From: Sandarakinorhabdus sp. AAP62
GTDB taxonomy: Bacteria > Pseudomonadota > Alphaproteobacteria > Sphingomonadales > Sphingomonadaceae
Direction: 5' to 3'
Assembly (NCBI RefSeq): GCF_000331225.1
Contig: NZ_ANFY01000007.1
Location: forward strand, 434,001 to 498,000
Length of the DNA stretch: 64,000 bases
The notes below the pieces were generated by a model, which saw nothing but the letters and a program-made list of their open reading frames with translations, did no database searches and was not told where the DNA came from. Shown piece after piece: positions 7,856-17,850 of this stretch (position 1 is the stretch's first letter; each line of letters opens with the position of its first letter). The position numbers were made by a program, and so were the translations under genes.

Positions 7856-10800
7856 ATGAGCACGGAGGCAAAAAAGAAAATCTCCTCCAAGAAATTACGT
7901 CGCTCGGTTTCGATGATAAAGACTGCTACGGCGCTTTTTTTCCCTAGTATTTCTTTGGCGCAAACAATATCGGTTACCGATATTGTTTCGACGCCCGAAA
8001 TAAGATCGGATGAATTGATTATCGTCACCGGATCTAGAATTGCGCGCCCAAATCTGAAGTCTGCGGTACCGATCACTTCGGTCAACGGCCCCGATATCGT
8101 CCGATCCGGCAATATCAGCATCGGCGATTATCTGAATGACCTGCCGTCACTGCGAAGTTCGTTATCCCAATCCAATACGAGCCAAGCGATCGGCGCCGCC
8201 GGGTTGAATCTGCTGGATCTGCGTGGCCTTGGATTTCAACGCACGCTGGTCCTGATTAACGGGCGCCGCCACGTGCCTTCGGATATTTCACTGGTCGGCG
8301 TGTCGGTCGACATCAATTCGATACCGGTTGATCTGATTGACCGGGTCGACATCGTTACTGGCGGAAGTTCGGCGGTGTATGGGTCGGATGCTATCGCCGG
8401 TGTCGTGAATTTCGTGCTCAAGAGCAATTTCGAGGGCGTGCAACTGCGGGCCCAAAGCGGCATCAGCAGTTATGGCGATGCAGGATCCTACGCGATCAGC
8501 GGGCTGGCCGGGCGGAACTTCCTCGAAGGCCGAGGCAATATCGCCGTCAACGTTGAATATGCGCGGCAGGACCCCTTGTTTGCATCGCAACGGCCCAATC
8601 TCGCCACCAATTCGGGCTTTGTCGTCGTCGATACTGACCCATCGGGCAGCGACGGCGTGGCTGATCGCCGGTTCGTGAAGGACATCCGATCGACCGACAT
8701 TTCATCGGGTGGCCTGGTGCAATTCCCGTCCATCGGTGGTCTATCGCCCTGCGGACGCGATTCAACCGGCGCAGCCTTTGGATGCACCTACCTGTTTCAG
8801 CCTGACGGGTCATTCGTGGCGCAGACCGGAATCAGAATTGGGTTGGCACCGCTGGGCAGTTTTGATGGCGGCAACGGTGAAAATGGGCGCGAAGGCCAGT
8901 CATTCCCCGTGTTCCCGGCGCTCGATCGTTATAGCATCAACCTGATTGGTCATGTTTCGATTTCAGAGGCATTTGCGCCTTTTGTTGAAGCCAAATACAA
9001 CCGCATCGATACGGTGTCGGTCAACTCGCCGTCGTTTTTTCAGGGTAGCACGATCGGTTTTGGCGTTGACCTCCGTGAGCGGCCAAGGTTTGACAACCCG
9101 TTTCTGACCGATAGCGCCCGCACCGCGATTGTCGCGGCTCGGGCTGCGGGCGGACTGGCACCCTTCTCGCCGGCGTCGCGATTGATCTTGCGGAAGTCGC
9201 TGCTCGACCTCGGGCCAATTGGCGAAGAGTCGCGCCGTGAGACCTACCGCATCGTTGGTGGCGTGAAGGGGTCGTTAGGCGATGGCTGGGCCTATGAAGT
9301 TTCGCTGAATTACGGAAAATCTACGCAAAACACCAAAGTCATCAACAACCTTGATACGCAGCGATTCTTGTTGGCCATGGACGCAACCGTTAATCCGGCG
9401 AACGGCCAGATCGTCTGTCGTTCCCGCATAGACCCCACAGCAGCCGTCATCAATCAGGCGGTAAACCCGGCGGATCCGCTACTGGCTGGCTTTATCGCAT
9501 TGTCCAGCCAACGCCTGCCGTCCGATGTTGCGGCGTGCGTGCCGCTCAATCCATTTGGTTCCGGAAACATCTCGGCGGCCGCAAGAAACTATCTTATTCC
9601 AGAAACCGGTTCATTCGGCCGTATTGACCAATTCGTCGCCAACGGCGTCGTCACTGGCGACAGCCGACAGTGGTTCGAATTGCCCGGTGGGCCCGTCAGT
9701 TTCGCAATCGGCGGCGAGTATCGGCGTGAAACAAATTTTTATGAAAGTGACGCACTTTTATTGAGTCGGATCACATTTTATCAAGCTTTGCCATTCTATA
9801 ATCCTCCAGCTTTTGACGTGACAGAGGCTTTTGCCGAAGTCCGCTTACCTGTCCTGATTGACGTCCCTTTCGCACAACAACTTACATTTATCGGTGCTGG
9901 GCGAATCTCCGATTATCGTGCCAGTACGGGAAAAGTATTTACCTATAATCTTGGGGTGGATTATTTTCCCATCGAAGATGTTCACTTTCGTGCCGGACTG
10001 GCCCGGGCTGTGCGAGCACCGGCGCTATCCGGGCGTTTTGCTCCGCAAAGGAGAGTTTTTGACGTTGTCGTCGACCCCTGCGCGGCGCGCAACATCGGCT
10101 CAGGGAGTGCAACCCGCGCTGCAAACTGCGCGACTGCCGGCATCCCGACCAGTTTTGATTTTGTCTACTCGGGATTTATACGGCTCGTTACTGGTGGGAA
10201 CCCCGACCTGCAGCAGGAATCGTCGGATTCGCTTACCGTTGGCGTTGTCATACAGCCGCGCGCGGTTCCCGGTCTTTCGCTATCGGTCGATTATTATGAC
10301 ATCGCCATTTCGGATATCATTGCCGGGCCAACATCGCAACAAAGTCTGAATGCCTGTTATGATGGCACCACCCTGAATGCCAAGTTCTGCGATCGCTTCC
10401 AGCGGGCAGGCGCTGGTGGTGCCGTGACTGGCGAAGTCGCCTTTCAGATTCTGGAGGGCAGCCTTCAGACAACGCTGGTCAACAATGCAAGGCGCACTGC
10501 CAGGGGTGTTGACATCAACTTTGCCTTCAGGCGCGAAATTAATGGTGTCGGCTTTTTCAGCACGAACCTCGTTTACAACCATGTATTTGAGAAGAATGAT
10601 TATTTTGATCCCTCAAAGCCGGATCGCGCAAACCAGTTATTGCTAGAATTAGGTGATCCCCAGGACGCCGCAAACTGGACCCTGAAACTAAACACAGGCC
10701 CGGCCAGCTTTAACCTGTTGTTCCGCTATATCGGCAAGCAAGTGTTGAACACCTCCGAAGATTATTTTTCCGTGCAGAATCGGCCGGCGGAGAATGCTGA

Positions 10801-11008
10801 CTATGCCGATGAGATCTTCTATCCATCTCTCATCTACATCGATGCCGGTATCGGATTCGATGTAGGCAAGGCTTTCAACCTTAACTTCGGGGTTAACAAT
10901 TTGACCGACAAGAAGCCGCCGTTCGGGCTGACCGGCACCTCGGGTGCCAGCGCCATATACGACGTTCGAGGTCGATTTTTTCACGTTGGCGCGAGGGCCA
11001 AATTCTAA
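7856..11008 (+). CDS. TonB-dependent outer-membrane receptor
   Basis: A 1050-residue outer-membrane transporter. A hydrophobic export signal follows residue 20 (MIKTATALFFPSISLAQ). The TonB box/plug start is DELIIVTGSRIARPN near residue 53. The plug domain includes NLLDLRGLGFQRTLVLINGRR and ends with the typical GGSSAVYGSDAIAGVVNFVL. The remainder is the 22-strand barrel, with the C-terminal block FNLNFGVNNLTDKKP and a terminal phenylalanine. This is the large sphingomonad-type receptor for oligomeric or complex substrates; the ligand is unknown. Start ATG 7856 has only a weak ribosome site, and Met20 is an alternative. Base composition at its 5' end is more AT-rich than neighbouring genes. 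Confidence 0.92.
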   Translation: MSTEAKKKISSKKLRRSVSMIKTATALFFPSISLAQTISVTDIVSTPEIRSDELIIVTGSRIARPNLKSAVPITSVNGPDIVRSGNISIGDYLNDLPSLRSSLSQSNTSQAIGAAGLNLLDLRGLGFQRTLVLINGRRHVPSDISLVGVSVDINSIPVDLIDRVDIVTGGSSAVYGSDAIAGVVNFVLKSNFEGVQLRAQSGISSYGDAGSYAISGLAGRNFLEGRGNIAVNVEYARQDPLFASQRPNLATNSGFVVVDTDPSGSDGVADRRFVKDIRSTDISSGGLVQFPSIGGLSPCGRDSTGAAFGCTYLFQPDGSFVAQTGIRIGLAPLGSFDGGNGENGREGQSFPVFPALDRYSINLIGHVSISEAFAPFVEAKYNRIDTVSVNSPSFFQGSTIGFGVDLRERPRFDNPFLTDSARTAIVAARAAGGLAPFSPASRLILRKSLLDLGPIGEESRRETYRIVGGVKGSLGDGWAYEVSLNYGKSTQNTKVINNLDTQRFLLAMDATVNPANGQIVCRSRIDPTAAVINQAVNPADPLLAGFIALSSQRLPSDVAACVPLNPFGSGNISAAARNYLIPETGSFGRIDQFVANGVVTGDSRQWFELPGGPVSFAIGGEYRRETNFYESDALLLSRITFYQALPFYNPPAFDVTEAFAEVRLPVLIDVPFAQQLTFIGAGRISDYRASTGKVFTYNLGVDYFPIEDVHFRAGLARAVRAPALSGRFAPQRRVFDVVVDPCAARNIGSGSATRAANCATAGIPTSFDFVYSGFIRLVTGGNPDLQQESSDSLTVGVVIQPRAVPGLSLSVDYYDIAISDIIAGPTSQQSLNACYDGTTLNAKFCDRFQRAGAGGAVTGEVAFQILEGSLQTTLVNNARRTARGVDINFAFRREINGVGFFSTNLVYNHVFEKNDYFDPSKPDRANQLLLELGDPQDAANWTLKLNTGPASFNLLFRYIGKQVLNTSEDYFSVQNRPAENADYADEIFYPSLIYIDAGIGFDVGKAFNLNFGVNNLTDKKPPFGLTGTSGASAIYDVRGRFFHVGARAKF

Positions 11009-11038
11009 TTGTCGGCACCAGACTGTGGGTGCATGAAT

Positions 11039-12703
11039 TCAGTCGACACAAAGCTGCATTATCGAAACCGCCGCCGCTTTCTCGACCTCATTGCCGGCAA
11101 ATCGGCGCCGCATTCGCAGTGCCCATAAAGCGGGGCCGACATCTGGTTCGAGCTGGCGAGCGCGGTCGAAAACCGTTCTGGCCTGCGCAGAACGGCCGTT
11201 GTGAAGGCAAAGCAGCGCCTTGATTGCGATACCAATGCTGTAGTCCGGGTTGAGATCGAGAGATTCATCCACCGCAGCTTCAGAGGCTGCCAAGCGGCCA
11301 GCTCTAAAATGGGCGTTGGCAAGCCAAGTGAAAGACAGATAGTGCGTATGAGCCCCGGGCGACGCCCGCATCTCTGCCTCGAAATATGCGGCCGCCTCGT
11401 TGGATTTGTCGAGCAACACGCATGACGTTCCGCAGGCATGATGGGCAAAGGCCATGTTGGGGCTTAACGCCACAGCCTTCCGCGCGCGCCGCAACCCCTC
11501 GTCTGGAGCACCGATCAAATTCAGCGCTTGTGCTGCATGCGAAAGGACAAAAGCGCTTTCGCGATCGATCGAAATAGCCTGATCGGCATGGTTGCGTATC
11601 CTGGCAATCTCGGTGTCATCATCAGCCGAAAAATTCGTGTATCGAATGCCAAGCGACTGCGCCAGCATCGCGTGTGCAGGGCCATAATCCGGCGCGATTG
11701 CGATGGCACGTTCGGCCTCCTGGATTTGCAACAGCGTGCTGTGTGCAGAGGCATGATGCAGGTTCGCGAAGGCGCGCGTGACAGCCTCCCACGCTGTAAG
11801 GTTGCCGGGCTTTTTCAGCGCACGCGCCATCTCGATGCGGTAGACTTGGGTGTCCAGATGCGCCGCGATCTCGACGACCAGATCTTCCTGCAATTCGGCC
11901 AGCTCGGACAATGGTCGACCAAATTTCCGGGTCCACAAGACTTCAGCGCTGGCGGCCTCAATCACCTGGGCAGTCACGCGTAGTTCTGAACCGACCCGGC
12001 GGACATTGCCCTCAAGCAGATATCGAACACCCAATAGCTGCCCGAGCGCCTTCACTTCCGGCAACGCGGAATCAGTGTACCGCGCTGTGGCAGAGCTTGC
12101 GACGACGCGTACATGTGCGCCCTGCGACAGGGCTTCGATGATGTCTTCCACCATGCCCACCGAAAACACATCATCTTCGGCAACGCCGGATCGGTTCCTG
12201 AACGGCAAAACGGCCAGTGAAGGGGCCGAACCCGCGTCGCCGCGCTCAGGAACCAAAACGGATGCCGATGTGATCGGCGGGGTCAGGGTCGACGCATCTT
12301 TGCCTTTTTGGACGAAGCGCTGAACATCACTGACAAACGCAATCCATGCCTTGTCATGGACATCGCCATCCCAGTGAGACAGGTCTGCAGTCTGAATCAG
12401 TTCGAACATGATCGGCCGCTCGCAGACCTCGATCATTGCCGGAACGAGCGTTTGCTTCCTGTCAGCGAGGGTGGCTTCGGCGCGGACCCAGCGCGATTCA
12501 ACCGAGCGTTTTGACCAAAGCACGATCACCGCTTTGGCGTTGCGCAACGCGGCCTCGGTCACTTCATCATACGCTGCCCCCGAAACCAGCGCAGCATCCC
12601 ACCAGACGGTGAACCCGAGCGTGGTCAGCTTCTCGAGAAAGCGCCGCGCAACAACCTGATCGCCGCGATTGTAGGAAAGGAAGATTTCGCAAACAGCGGA
12701 CAT
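11039..12703 (-). CDS. TIR domain - TolB/FlgO-like - TPR protein
   Basis: A 554-residue soluble protein. Residues 1-130 are a TIR domain (EIFLSYNRGD at the start, TVWWDAAL, and SRWVRAEA with Glu76 at the position of the NADase glutamate of enzymatic TIR domains). Residues about 175-290 are a TolB/FlgO-like domain (LAVLPFRNRSG, DIIEALSQ, LLGVRYLLEGNVRR, VLWTRKFGR), the module usually coupled to adenylate cyclase or winged-helix domains. Residues about 300-540 are TPR-like helical repeats. No transmembrane segment is seen. It could cleave NAD on sensing a signal, or act as a scaffold; no defence partner gene lies beside it. Its gene converges on the receptor gene with a 30-base gap. Confidence 0.85.
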   Translation of the reverse strand: MSAVCEIFLSYNRGDQVVARRFLEKLTTLGFTVWWDAALVSGAAYDEVTEAALRNAKAVIVLWSKRSVESRWVRAEATLADRKQTLVPAMIEVCERPIMFELIQTADLSHWDGDVHDKAWIAFVSDVQRFVQKGKDASTLTPPITSASVLVPERGDAGSAPSLAVLPFRNRSGVAEDDVFSVGMVEDIIEALSQGAHVRVVASSATARYTDSALPEVKALGQLLGVRYLLEGNVRRVGSELRVTAQVIEAASAEVLWTRKFGRPLSELAELQEDLVVEIAAHLDTQVYRIEMARALKKPGNLTAWEAVTRAFANLHHASAHSTLLQIQEAERAIAIAPDYGPAHAMLAQSLGIRYTNFSADDDTEIARIRNHADQAISIDRESAFVLSHAAQALNLIGAPDEGLRRARKAVALSPNMAFAHHACGTSCVLLDKSNEAAAYFEAEMRASPGAHTHYLSFTWLANAHFRAGRLAASEAAVDESLDLNPDYSIGIAIKALLCLHNGRSAQARTVFDRARQLEPDVGPALWALRMRRRFAGNEVEKAAAVSIMQLCVD

Positions 12704-12811
12704 TTCAGTTTACGGCCCTCCTTCCTGACCAATAGCGCTTCCGACAATCGATGGCAGCACTGTTTCAACTTTACGTTATCGAAGCCTCGGACGACCGCTC
12801 CGGTGTGCGGC

Positions 12812-13687
12812 TCATCGCGGTTTGAGCAGGAAGCGCTTGATCACTTCTGCAAGCTGCGCGGGGTCATAGACCATCGCCAAGTGCTCTTGGCCCTCAAGTA
12901 ACGCCACATCGCGATGCGGCAACGTATCGGCAAGTGTCTTCATTGAGGCTAGATTTTCGGTATTTGTGGTGCGGCTTCCTGACAGCAGCAGGGTTGGTGT
13001 GCGCATCTGCTTCGCAAGCGTCTCATTCCAGCGGTAAGAATTCAGTGCCCGCATCTGGCGCACGGAAAGGTCCAGGCCGGCAACGAGGTTTGGCCACGAC
13101 GGCTGTGCCTGCATGCTATCAAGCTCGGTATTCGACAGGCCGTTGAATCCTGCCAAGAAGGAACGGCCCGCGCCATCACGGTCTCCTGCAGCCAACAATG
13201 CTTCGACTTTGTCGAGAACAACGCCATGGTCACCATACGCGATCGGCGCCTCGTAAAGGATCAATTGGCTTATCGCTGGTGTGCGCCGGGCCGCTTCATA
13301 GGCTATCAGGCCTCCGAAGCTGTGCCCCAGAACGGCCACCGGACGCCCCCGCGACTGAACCACTGCGCTGACATCCCTAGCTTCCTTCTCGAGGCTGTAG
13401 GGCATGGCATCGGTGCTTCCACCATACCCTCTGCGGTCCATTGCGCAGACGGTAAAGTCCTTGGTCAAATAAGAAAACATAGGCAGCCAGCGCGTCCGGA
13501 CACCGGAGCCGCCAGGAACGATGAGCAGTTCGGGTCCTGATCCGGCGCACTCGAACCCAATCAGGGTTCCGTCTTCGCTGCGAACCTTTTGCTCCCCTTC
13601 ACCTGCCACCGCCGCGGAGCTACTTAGGAGGACGAGCGCCATCCCGATTAGGATCGTCGAATTCCGACTACAAGAAATGCGGCCCAC
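12812..13687 (-). CDS. Exported alpha/beta hydrolase
   Basis: A 291-residue alpha/beta hydrolase with an N-terminal signal peptide (ILIGMALVLLSSSAAVAG, cleavage near residue 29). The oxyanion-hole region is VPGGSG, the nucleophile elbow is GHSFGG and the catalytic histidine is in GQEHLAM. The usual aspartate after strand 7 is not obvious: the segment reads LLLSGSRTTNTEN, so the acid may be the Glu here or lie elsewhere. Substrate unknown. It lies on the same strand as the MFS gene upstream, 143 bases away, so co-transcription is possible. Confidence 0.82.
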   Translation of the reverse strand: MGRISCSRNSTILIGMALVLLSSSAAVAGEGEQKVRSEDGTLIGFECAGSGPELLIVPGGSGVRTRWLPMFSYLTKDFTVCAMDRRGYGGSTDAMPYSLEKEARDVSAVVQSRGRPVAVLGHSFGGLIAYEAARRTPAISQLILYEAPIAYGDHGVVLDKVEALLAAGDRDGAGRSFLAGFNGLSNTELDSMQAQPSWPNLVAGLDLSVRQMRALNSYRWNETLAKQMRTPTLLLSGSRTTNTENLASMKTLADTLPHRDVALLEGQEHLAMVYDPAQLAEVIKRFLLKPR

Positions 13688-13830
13688 GAGCCTCTCCCGT
13701 TGCTGCGCTTCCGCTTGGCCGGCTGGCGCTCCATCGAGCGATACCAGAAATTCGAGGCGTTAGCGGGCGTATTCTGCGTCGGAAATGTACCGCAATAAAG
13801 CAAAAGGTCTGTCGTCAACTCGTGCCGGAG

Positions 13831-15039
13831 CTAGTGCGGCTGTGGAATATGACGCCTCAACAAACTCAAGGCAATGAAAACGCTAGCCATTGCTGACGCG
13901 ACAAGCGCAAAAAATGCCGGTCCACCACCGAAGCCCAAGGCTGCAGCACCCGCAAACGCGCTCAAGACGGCGCCGATCCGGCCGATGCCAACGGCTGCGC
14001 CAACGCCGGCCGCGCGGATGTGATCGGGATAAACGTGTGCAGCAACCGCAAACAGCGTTGTCTGTGTGCCGTGAACAGCAAATCCCAGAATTGCGAACGC
14101 TGCCACTACCAATGTCACATTTAGCTGGTCGATGACCCACAGGCCGGAAGCAAGCGCGATGCAGCCAGCAGCCGCGCTGGAGACCATCAGCGACCGCCTT
14201 GATCCGTATCGAACAATAAACCATGCGGTGACAACACCCCCGACGATGCCGCCAAGGTTGAACGCGCTCAACCCATCCGTCGCAGTGGTTGCGGAAAAAC
14301 CCGCCTCGCCCAGCGTTGTCGGCGCCCATGAGTTAACGGCGTAGACGGCCATCAAGCATGCAAACATCGCGACCCACAAGACGCAGGTATCGCGGGCGAA
14401 ATCGGGGGCAAGCAGGGCACGAACCGCTTTGTTCCCGGCCGTGCGCTCGGCCGTCATCGATTCCGGCAAGGCTCGCACCAGGAAAACAGCGGCGACCAGC
14501 GAAAGGCTGCCCGCGAAGACAAACAGCACGCGCCAACCAAGTCCCGGCAGAATGAAACGCGCCAGCAGTCCGGCGATCAGGCCGCCGATCGGAATGCAGA
14601 CGATCGTCAACGTTATCGCCCAGGGTCGGTAGCGCAACGGCGTAGCGTCGGAAGCAAAGGCAGTCGCATTTGGAAGCGCGCCGCCAAGCCCTAACCCGGT
14701 TACAAAGCGAGCAACGCCAAGCCAGCCCAGCCCATCGGCAAAGCCCGCCAAAACAGTCGTACCGCCAAACAGAAGCATCGAAGCGATCAGCATGGCGCGA
14801 CGCCCGTATTGGTCGCCCAGGGCGCCACCAATGATGGCGCCGATGACCATGCCGACTAGCCCGACGGCGGACACCGGTGCCATGTCAGCCTTGGTAACAT
14901 TCCATTCCGCCATCAGCGAAGGGGTGGCAAAGCCCAGCAACTGATTGTCGATACCATCGAAAATGATTGCGATCGCCGCAAGAGCAACCTGCGATTTCTG
15001 GGCAAGCGTCCAGGGTTCGTTGCCGGTTGTTATTCTCAT
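13831..15039 (-). CDS. MFS transporter, aromatic acid:H+ symporter (AAHS) type
   Basis: A 402-residue, 12-helix major facilitator. Helix 1 carries the acidic DGIDNQLLG sequence characteristic of AAHS carriers. The loop 2-3 signature is GGALGDQYGRRAML, and a related sequence RYGSRRSLM lies in the loop 8-9 region. AAHS members import benzoate-like aromatic acids with protons. The aromatic cluster at 1-5553 is a possible user, but the two are separated by unrelated genes. No regulator gene is adjacent. Confidence 0.86.
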   Translation of the reverse strand: MRITTGNEPWTLAQKSQVALAAIAIIFDGIDNQLLGFATPSLMAEWNVTKADMAPVSAVGLVGMVIGAIIGGALGDQYGRRAMLIASMLLFGGTTVLAGFADGLGWLGVARFVTGLGLGGALPNATAFASDATPLRYRPWAITLTIVCIPIGGLIAGLLARFILPGLGWRVLFVFAGSLSLVAAVFLVRALPESMTAERTAGNKAVRALLAPDFARDTCVLWVAMFACLMAVYAVNSWAPTTLGEAGFSATTATDGLSAFNLGGIVGGVVTAWFIVRYGSRRSLMVSSAAAGCIALASGLWVIDQLNVTLVVAAFAILGFAVHGTQTTLFAVAAHVYPDHIRAAGVGAAVGIGRIGAVLSAFAGAAALGFGGGPAFFALVASAMASVFIALSLLRRHIPQPH

Positions 15040-15520
15040 GAAGCCGGCATCCCCAAAGCCAGTGCAAACGGATCAGTATGATGCACACCACAAAAACGCG
15101 GTGGTGGCTACATTGACCAGCCACATGACGAACGGTTCGGTTTGGGGGAACCAAACAACCTACCGACATCAAAGATAAGAGCGCGTATCTGTCAGGCCGC
15201 TCAACCATGCGCGAATAGCCGTTTCGGCGGAATGACGCTGTTTAGGCACCGATTGAGAAAAGCCGGATATTGGGTCGACAGCCGACAACGCCATGCGGCA
15301 GTCGGGAATGGCAGCTATCCACGAGCGATTGAACGAAACCTGCCTGTCGGGACACGGCACAAGCAGACGTTCGCCGTGCCGATGACGAACAGCTTGAATT
15401 GGGTCGGGAGCCGCCTTTGCCGCCATGGGTAGCAACCGTCAGAATTTGACCACTAGCTGAGGCCCTCAGGCAACAAACCCAGAGTTCCGGCAACGCCCAG
15501 ACGCTGCCGGTCTTGCGCGG
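15040..15520. other. Intergenic region with one copy of a dispersed repeat
   Basis: No convincing gene. It contains an 80-base segment (15271-15350) matching the block structure of a second segment at 22039-22118 (see the repeat entries). Confidence 0.4.
15271..15350 (+). repeat. Dispersed intergenic repeat, copy A
   Basis: Contains TGGGTCGACAGC, a 28-base variable spacer, GCAGCTATCC, then a partly conserved tail ending in GTCGG. The same blocks with identical spacing occur at 22039-22118 in the same orientation. Confidence 0.45.
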
Positions 15521-17662
15521 CTAAGGCTGCTTCACCACCACCGGCCCGCCATTCACTGCCGGCGCACCCTTCAGATAATGCGCCAACCAGGCATCGACCT
15601 CGCGATAGAATTGCCGGCTGTCCTCGGGCTTGGTGATCCAGTGCCACGCATCGGGGAAGATCAACAGACGGCTTGGCACCTGCTGGCGTTGCAAGGTCGC
15701 CCAGGTTTCCAGCGTATTTGCCATCGGCACGCGGAAATCGCGCTCGCCGGCGGTCAGCAGCATGGGGGTTTTCCAGTCATTGCCGTAGGTGATCGGGCTC
15801 TGGTCACGCCACACCTTACTGTCGCCCCAAGGCGGCCCTCCGGAGGCAACTTCGCGGCCATAGCTGAAATCGCTGGTGCCCCATTGGGTGAGCAGATCGA
15901 CTTCGCCGGCATGGCTGACGAGGCATTTGTAGCGCGTGGTCGATGCCTCCATCCAGTTGGCGAGGTGCCCGCCATAGCTCGCGCCGGCGGCACAGGCATT
16001 GGCCTTGTCGATGAACGGAAACAGTCGAGCGGCCTCATCAGCGGCTTCGTTGATCTCGTTGGCTGGCCCGCGCAAAGGATCAAGCTTGATTTTGCGCGCA
16101 AATTCTTCGCCATAGCCCGTGGAACCGGTGTAGTCGGTCATCAGAACGACATAGCCGGCGCTGGCCAGCAGATGCGGGTTCCAGCGCAGCCCGATGGCAT
16201 CGGCGTGCATGGCAGCCGGGCCGCCGTGCATCAGCACCAGCAACGGATATTTGCGGCTGGCATCGAATGCCGGTGGCTTGACGATCATGCTGTGGATGCG
16301 CCGGCCATTCTTCGCCGTGAACCAGAAATGTTCGGGGCTGGCCCAATCGATGCTGGCGGCTTGAGCGACATTGACCTGGGTCAGGTTGCGATGCGCCCGG
16401 GCGCTGGGGTCAATACGGACGATTTCGGCCGGGTGGATGGCGCTGCCATAGCTGGCGACGAGCACCGGGGTGGCAGCATTCTCGGCGATGCTGATGCCGG
16501 CATAGCCACCCACCTTGGGCGCGATAACCAGTTCGGGTTTGCCGCCCGCAACAGGCACACGATAGAAATTTGTCATCCCGGCTTCGGGGACGGTGAGATA
16601 AAGGCTGCGACTGTCGGCGCTGACCGCGAAACTTTCAGCATCACGATCGAAACCCGGGGCTACCGGCGTCGCCGCGCCGCCCGCCGGCCAGGCGACCCGG
16701 TTGAGGCGTGCCAGATCGTAGACCGCCTCGCCTTGTGTGTTGAACTTGAAAACCAGCGTCTTGCCATCGGGGCTAAAGGTGGCATCGCCATATTCGCCCG
16801 GCTGTGGTGTGACGAGGCGCGGTTCGCCGCCCGCCACCGGCATGCGGTACAGGCCGAAATTGACCCGCGCATAGGCAGCGTTCCAGCGTTCAGTGGTGGC
16901 TGTCAACAGCACCTCCTTGCCGTCCGGACTCCACAGCGGTGACAGGCTGACCCCGCCATCACCTTGTGCGCTGCCACCAAAGCCGTCGACGCGCGCGAGC
17001 GTGGTCGGCGACAGGATATCGCGAGCGACCGACCCTTCGGTCAGTTCCTGCACGAACAGCGCCGGGCGCCGGTCATCGAGCCATTCGTTCCAATATCTGA
17101 TCGGGAAATGCTCATAGACGCGCATATTGAACTTGCGCGCCTTGCGTTCGGCGGCAGCCTGCTTGTTGGCGGCGGCATCCAGAGCGCCGGGATAGACACT
17201 GCTTTCGAACAGGATCGCGCCGCCATCAGGGCGCCATTGCGGGTTGCCGGCGCCAGTGGGGACGCTGGTTATCCGCCGCGCTTCGCCGCCAGCGAGATCA
17301 ATGACATAGATCTGCGCTTCGTCATCGCCCTCACGTTTGGCAGCAAAAGCGATGCGGCGGCTGTCGGGCGCCCAGCGCGGGCTCGATTCGCCGGCTTTGC
17401 TGCTGGTCAACCGACGCGGCACCGCCGAGCCATCGGTGGGAACGAGCCAAAGGTCGCTGACCGTGCCGTCCTTTTCATAGGAGGGTTCGACCAGCGCATA
17501 GACGACCCATTTGCCATCAGGGCTGACCTGCGGCGCCCCCACGCGCTTCATCATCCACAGCTTTTCATGGCTGATGACCTGGCGCGGTTCGGCAGCGGCA
17601 ATCGGCGCCAGCGCCCCCAGAGAAAGTCCGGCCGACACCAGCAGAAACGCAAACTTTTTCAT
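15521..17662 (-). CDS. S9 family prolyl-oligopeptidase-type peptidase, exported
   Basis: A 713-residue serine peptidase (dipeptidyl/acylaminoacyl peptidase branch, S9C-like). It has a signal peptide (FAFLLVSAGLSLGALAPIAAA), a beta-propeller with repeated SPDGKxxV / WxPDxxxI blades over about residues 40-430, and a C-terminal alpha/beta-hydrolase domain. The catalytic triad is Ser near 561 (GASYGG), Asp near 641 (GERDFRVP) and His near 673 (DAWHWI). Start 17662 is chosen over 17668 because AGGGG is 6 bases upstream of the second ATG but abuts the first. Probably releases di- or acyl-peptides in the periplasm, with the M14 and class-C-type neighbours forming an exported peptide-processing block. 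Confidence 0.9.
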   Translation of the reverse strand: MKKFAFLLVSAGLSLGALAPIAAAEPRQVISHEKLWMMKRVGAPQVSPDGKWVVYALVEPSYEKDGTVSDLWLVPTDGSAVPRRLTSSKAGESSPRWAPDSRRIAFAAKREGDDEAQIYVIDLAGGEARRITSVPTGAGNPQWRPDGGAILFESSVYPGALDAAANKQAAAERKARKFNMRVYEHFPIRYWNEWLDDRRPALFVQELTEGSVARDILSPTTLARVDGFGGSAQGDGGVSLSPLWSPDGKEVLLTATTERWNAAYARVNFGLYRMPVAGGEPRLVTPQPGEYGDATFSPDGKTLVFKFNTQGEAVYDLARLNRVAWPAGGAATPVAPGFDRDAESFAVSADSRSLYLTVPEAGMTNFYRVPVAGGKPELVIAPKVGGYAGISIAENAATPVLVASYGSAIHPAEIVRIDPSARAHRNLTQVNVAQAASIDWASPEHFWFTAKNGRRIHSMIVKPPAFDASRKYPLLVLMHGGPAAMHADAIGLRWNPHLLASAGYVVLMTDYTGSTGYGEEFARKIKLDPLRGPANEINEAADEAARLFPFIDKANACAAGASYGGHLANWMEASTTRYKCLVSHAGEVDLLTQWGTSDFSYGREVASGGPPWGDSKVWRDQSPITYGNDWKTPMLLTAGERDFRVPMANTLETWATLQRQQVPSRLLIFPDAWHWITKPEDSRQFYREVDAWLAHYLKGAPAVNGGPVVVKQP

Positions 17663-17850
17663 GGCCATCCCCTAATGTCCCTCTTCCCTAGCGGCTCGGG
17701 ATGGTGACGTGCATCCCTGATTGGTACTGATCAGAAAAAAGTCTTTTGCTTTGTTGGCTGACGGTTGCTGCGATTGTTCACCTTGCCATCAGCATCCCAG
17801 CAGCACCAACCATCTGCCCTTGGGCCTTAAGAGCCCCTTGGCGCAGGCGA

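Noticed and set aside
15142-15432. Open frame of 96 codons between the MFS and S9 peptidase genes
   Set aside because: Composition unlike neighbours, no ribosome site, and it overlaps the dispersed repeat copy A.
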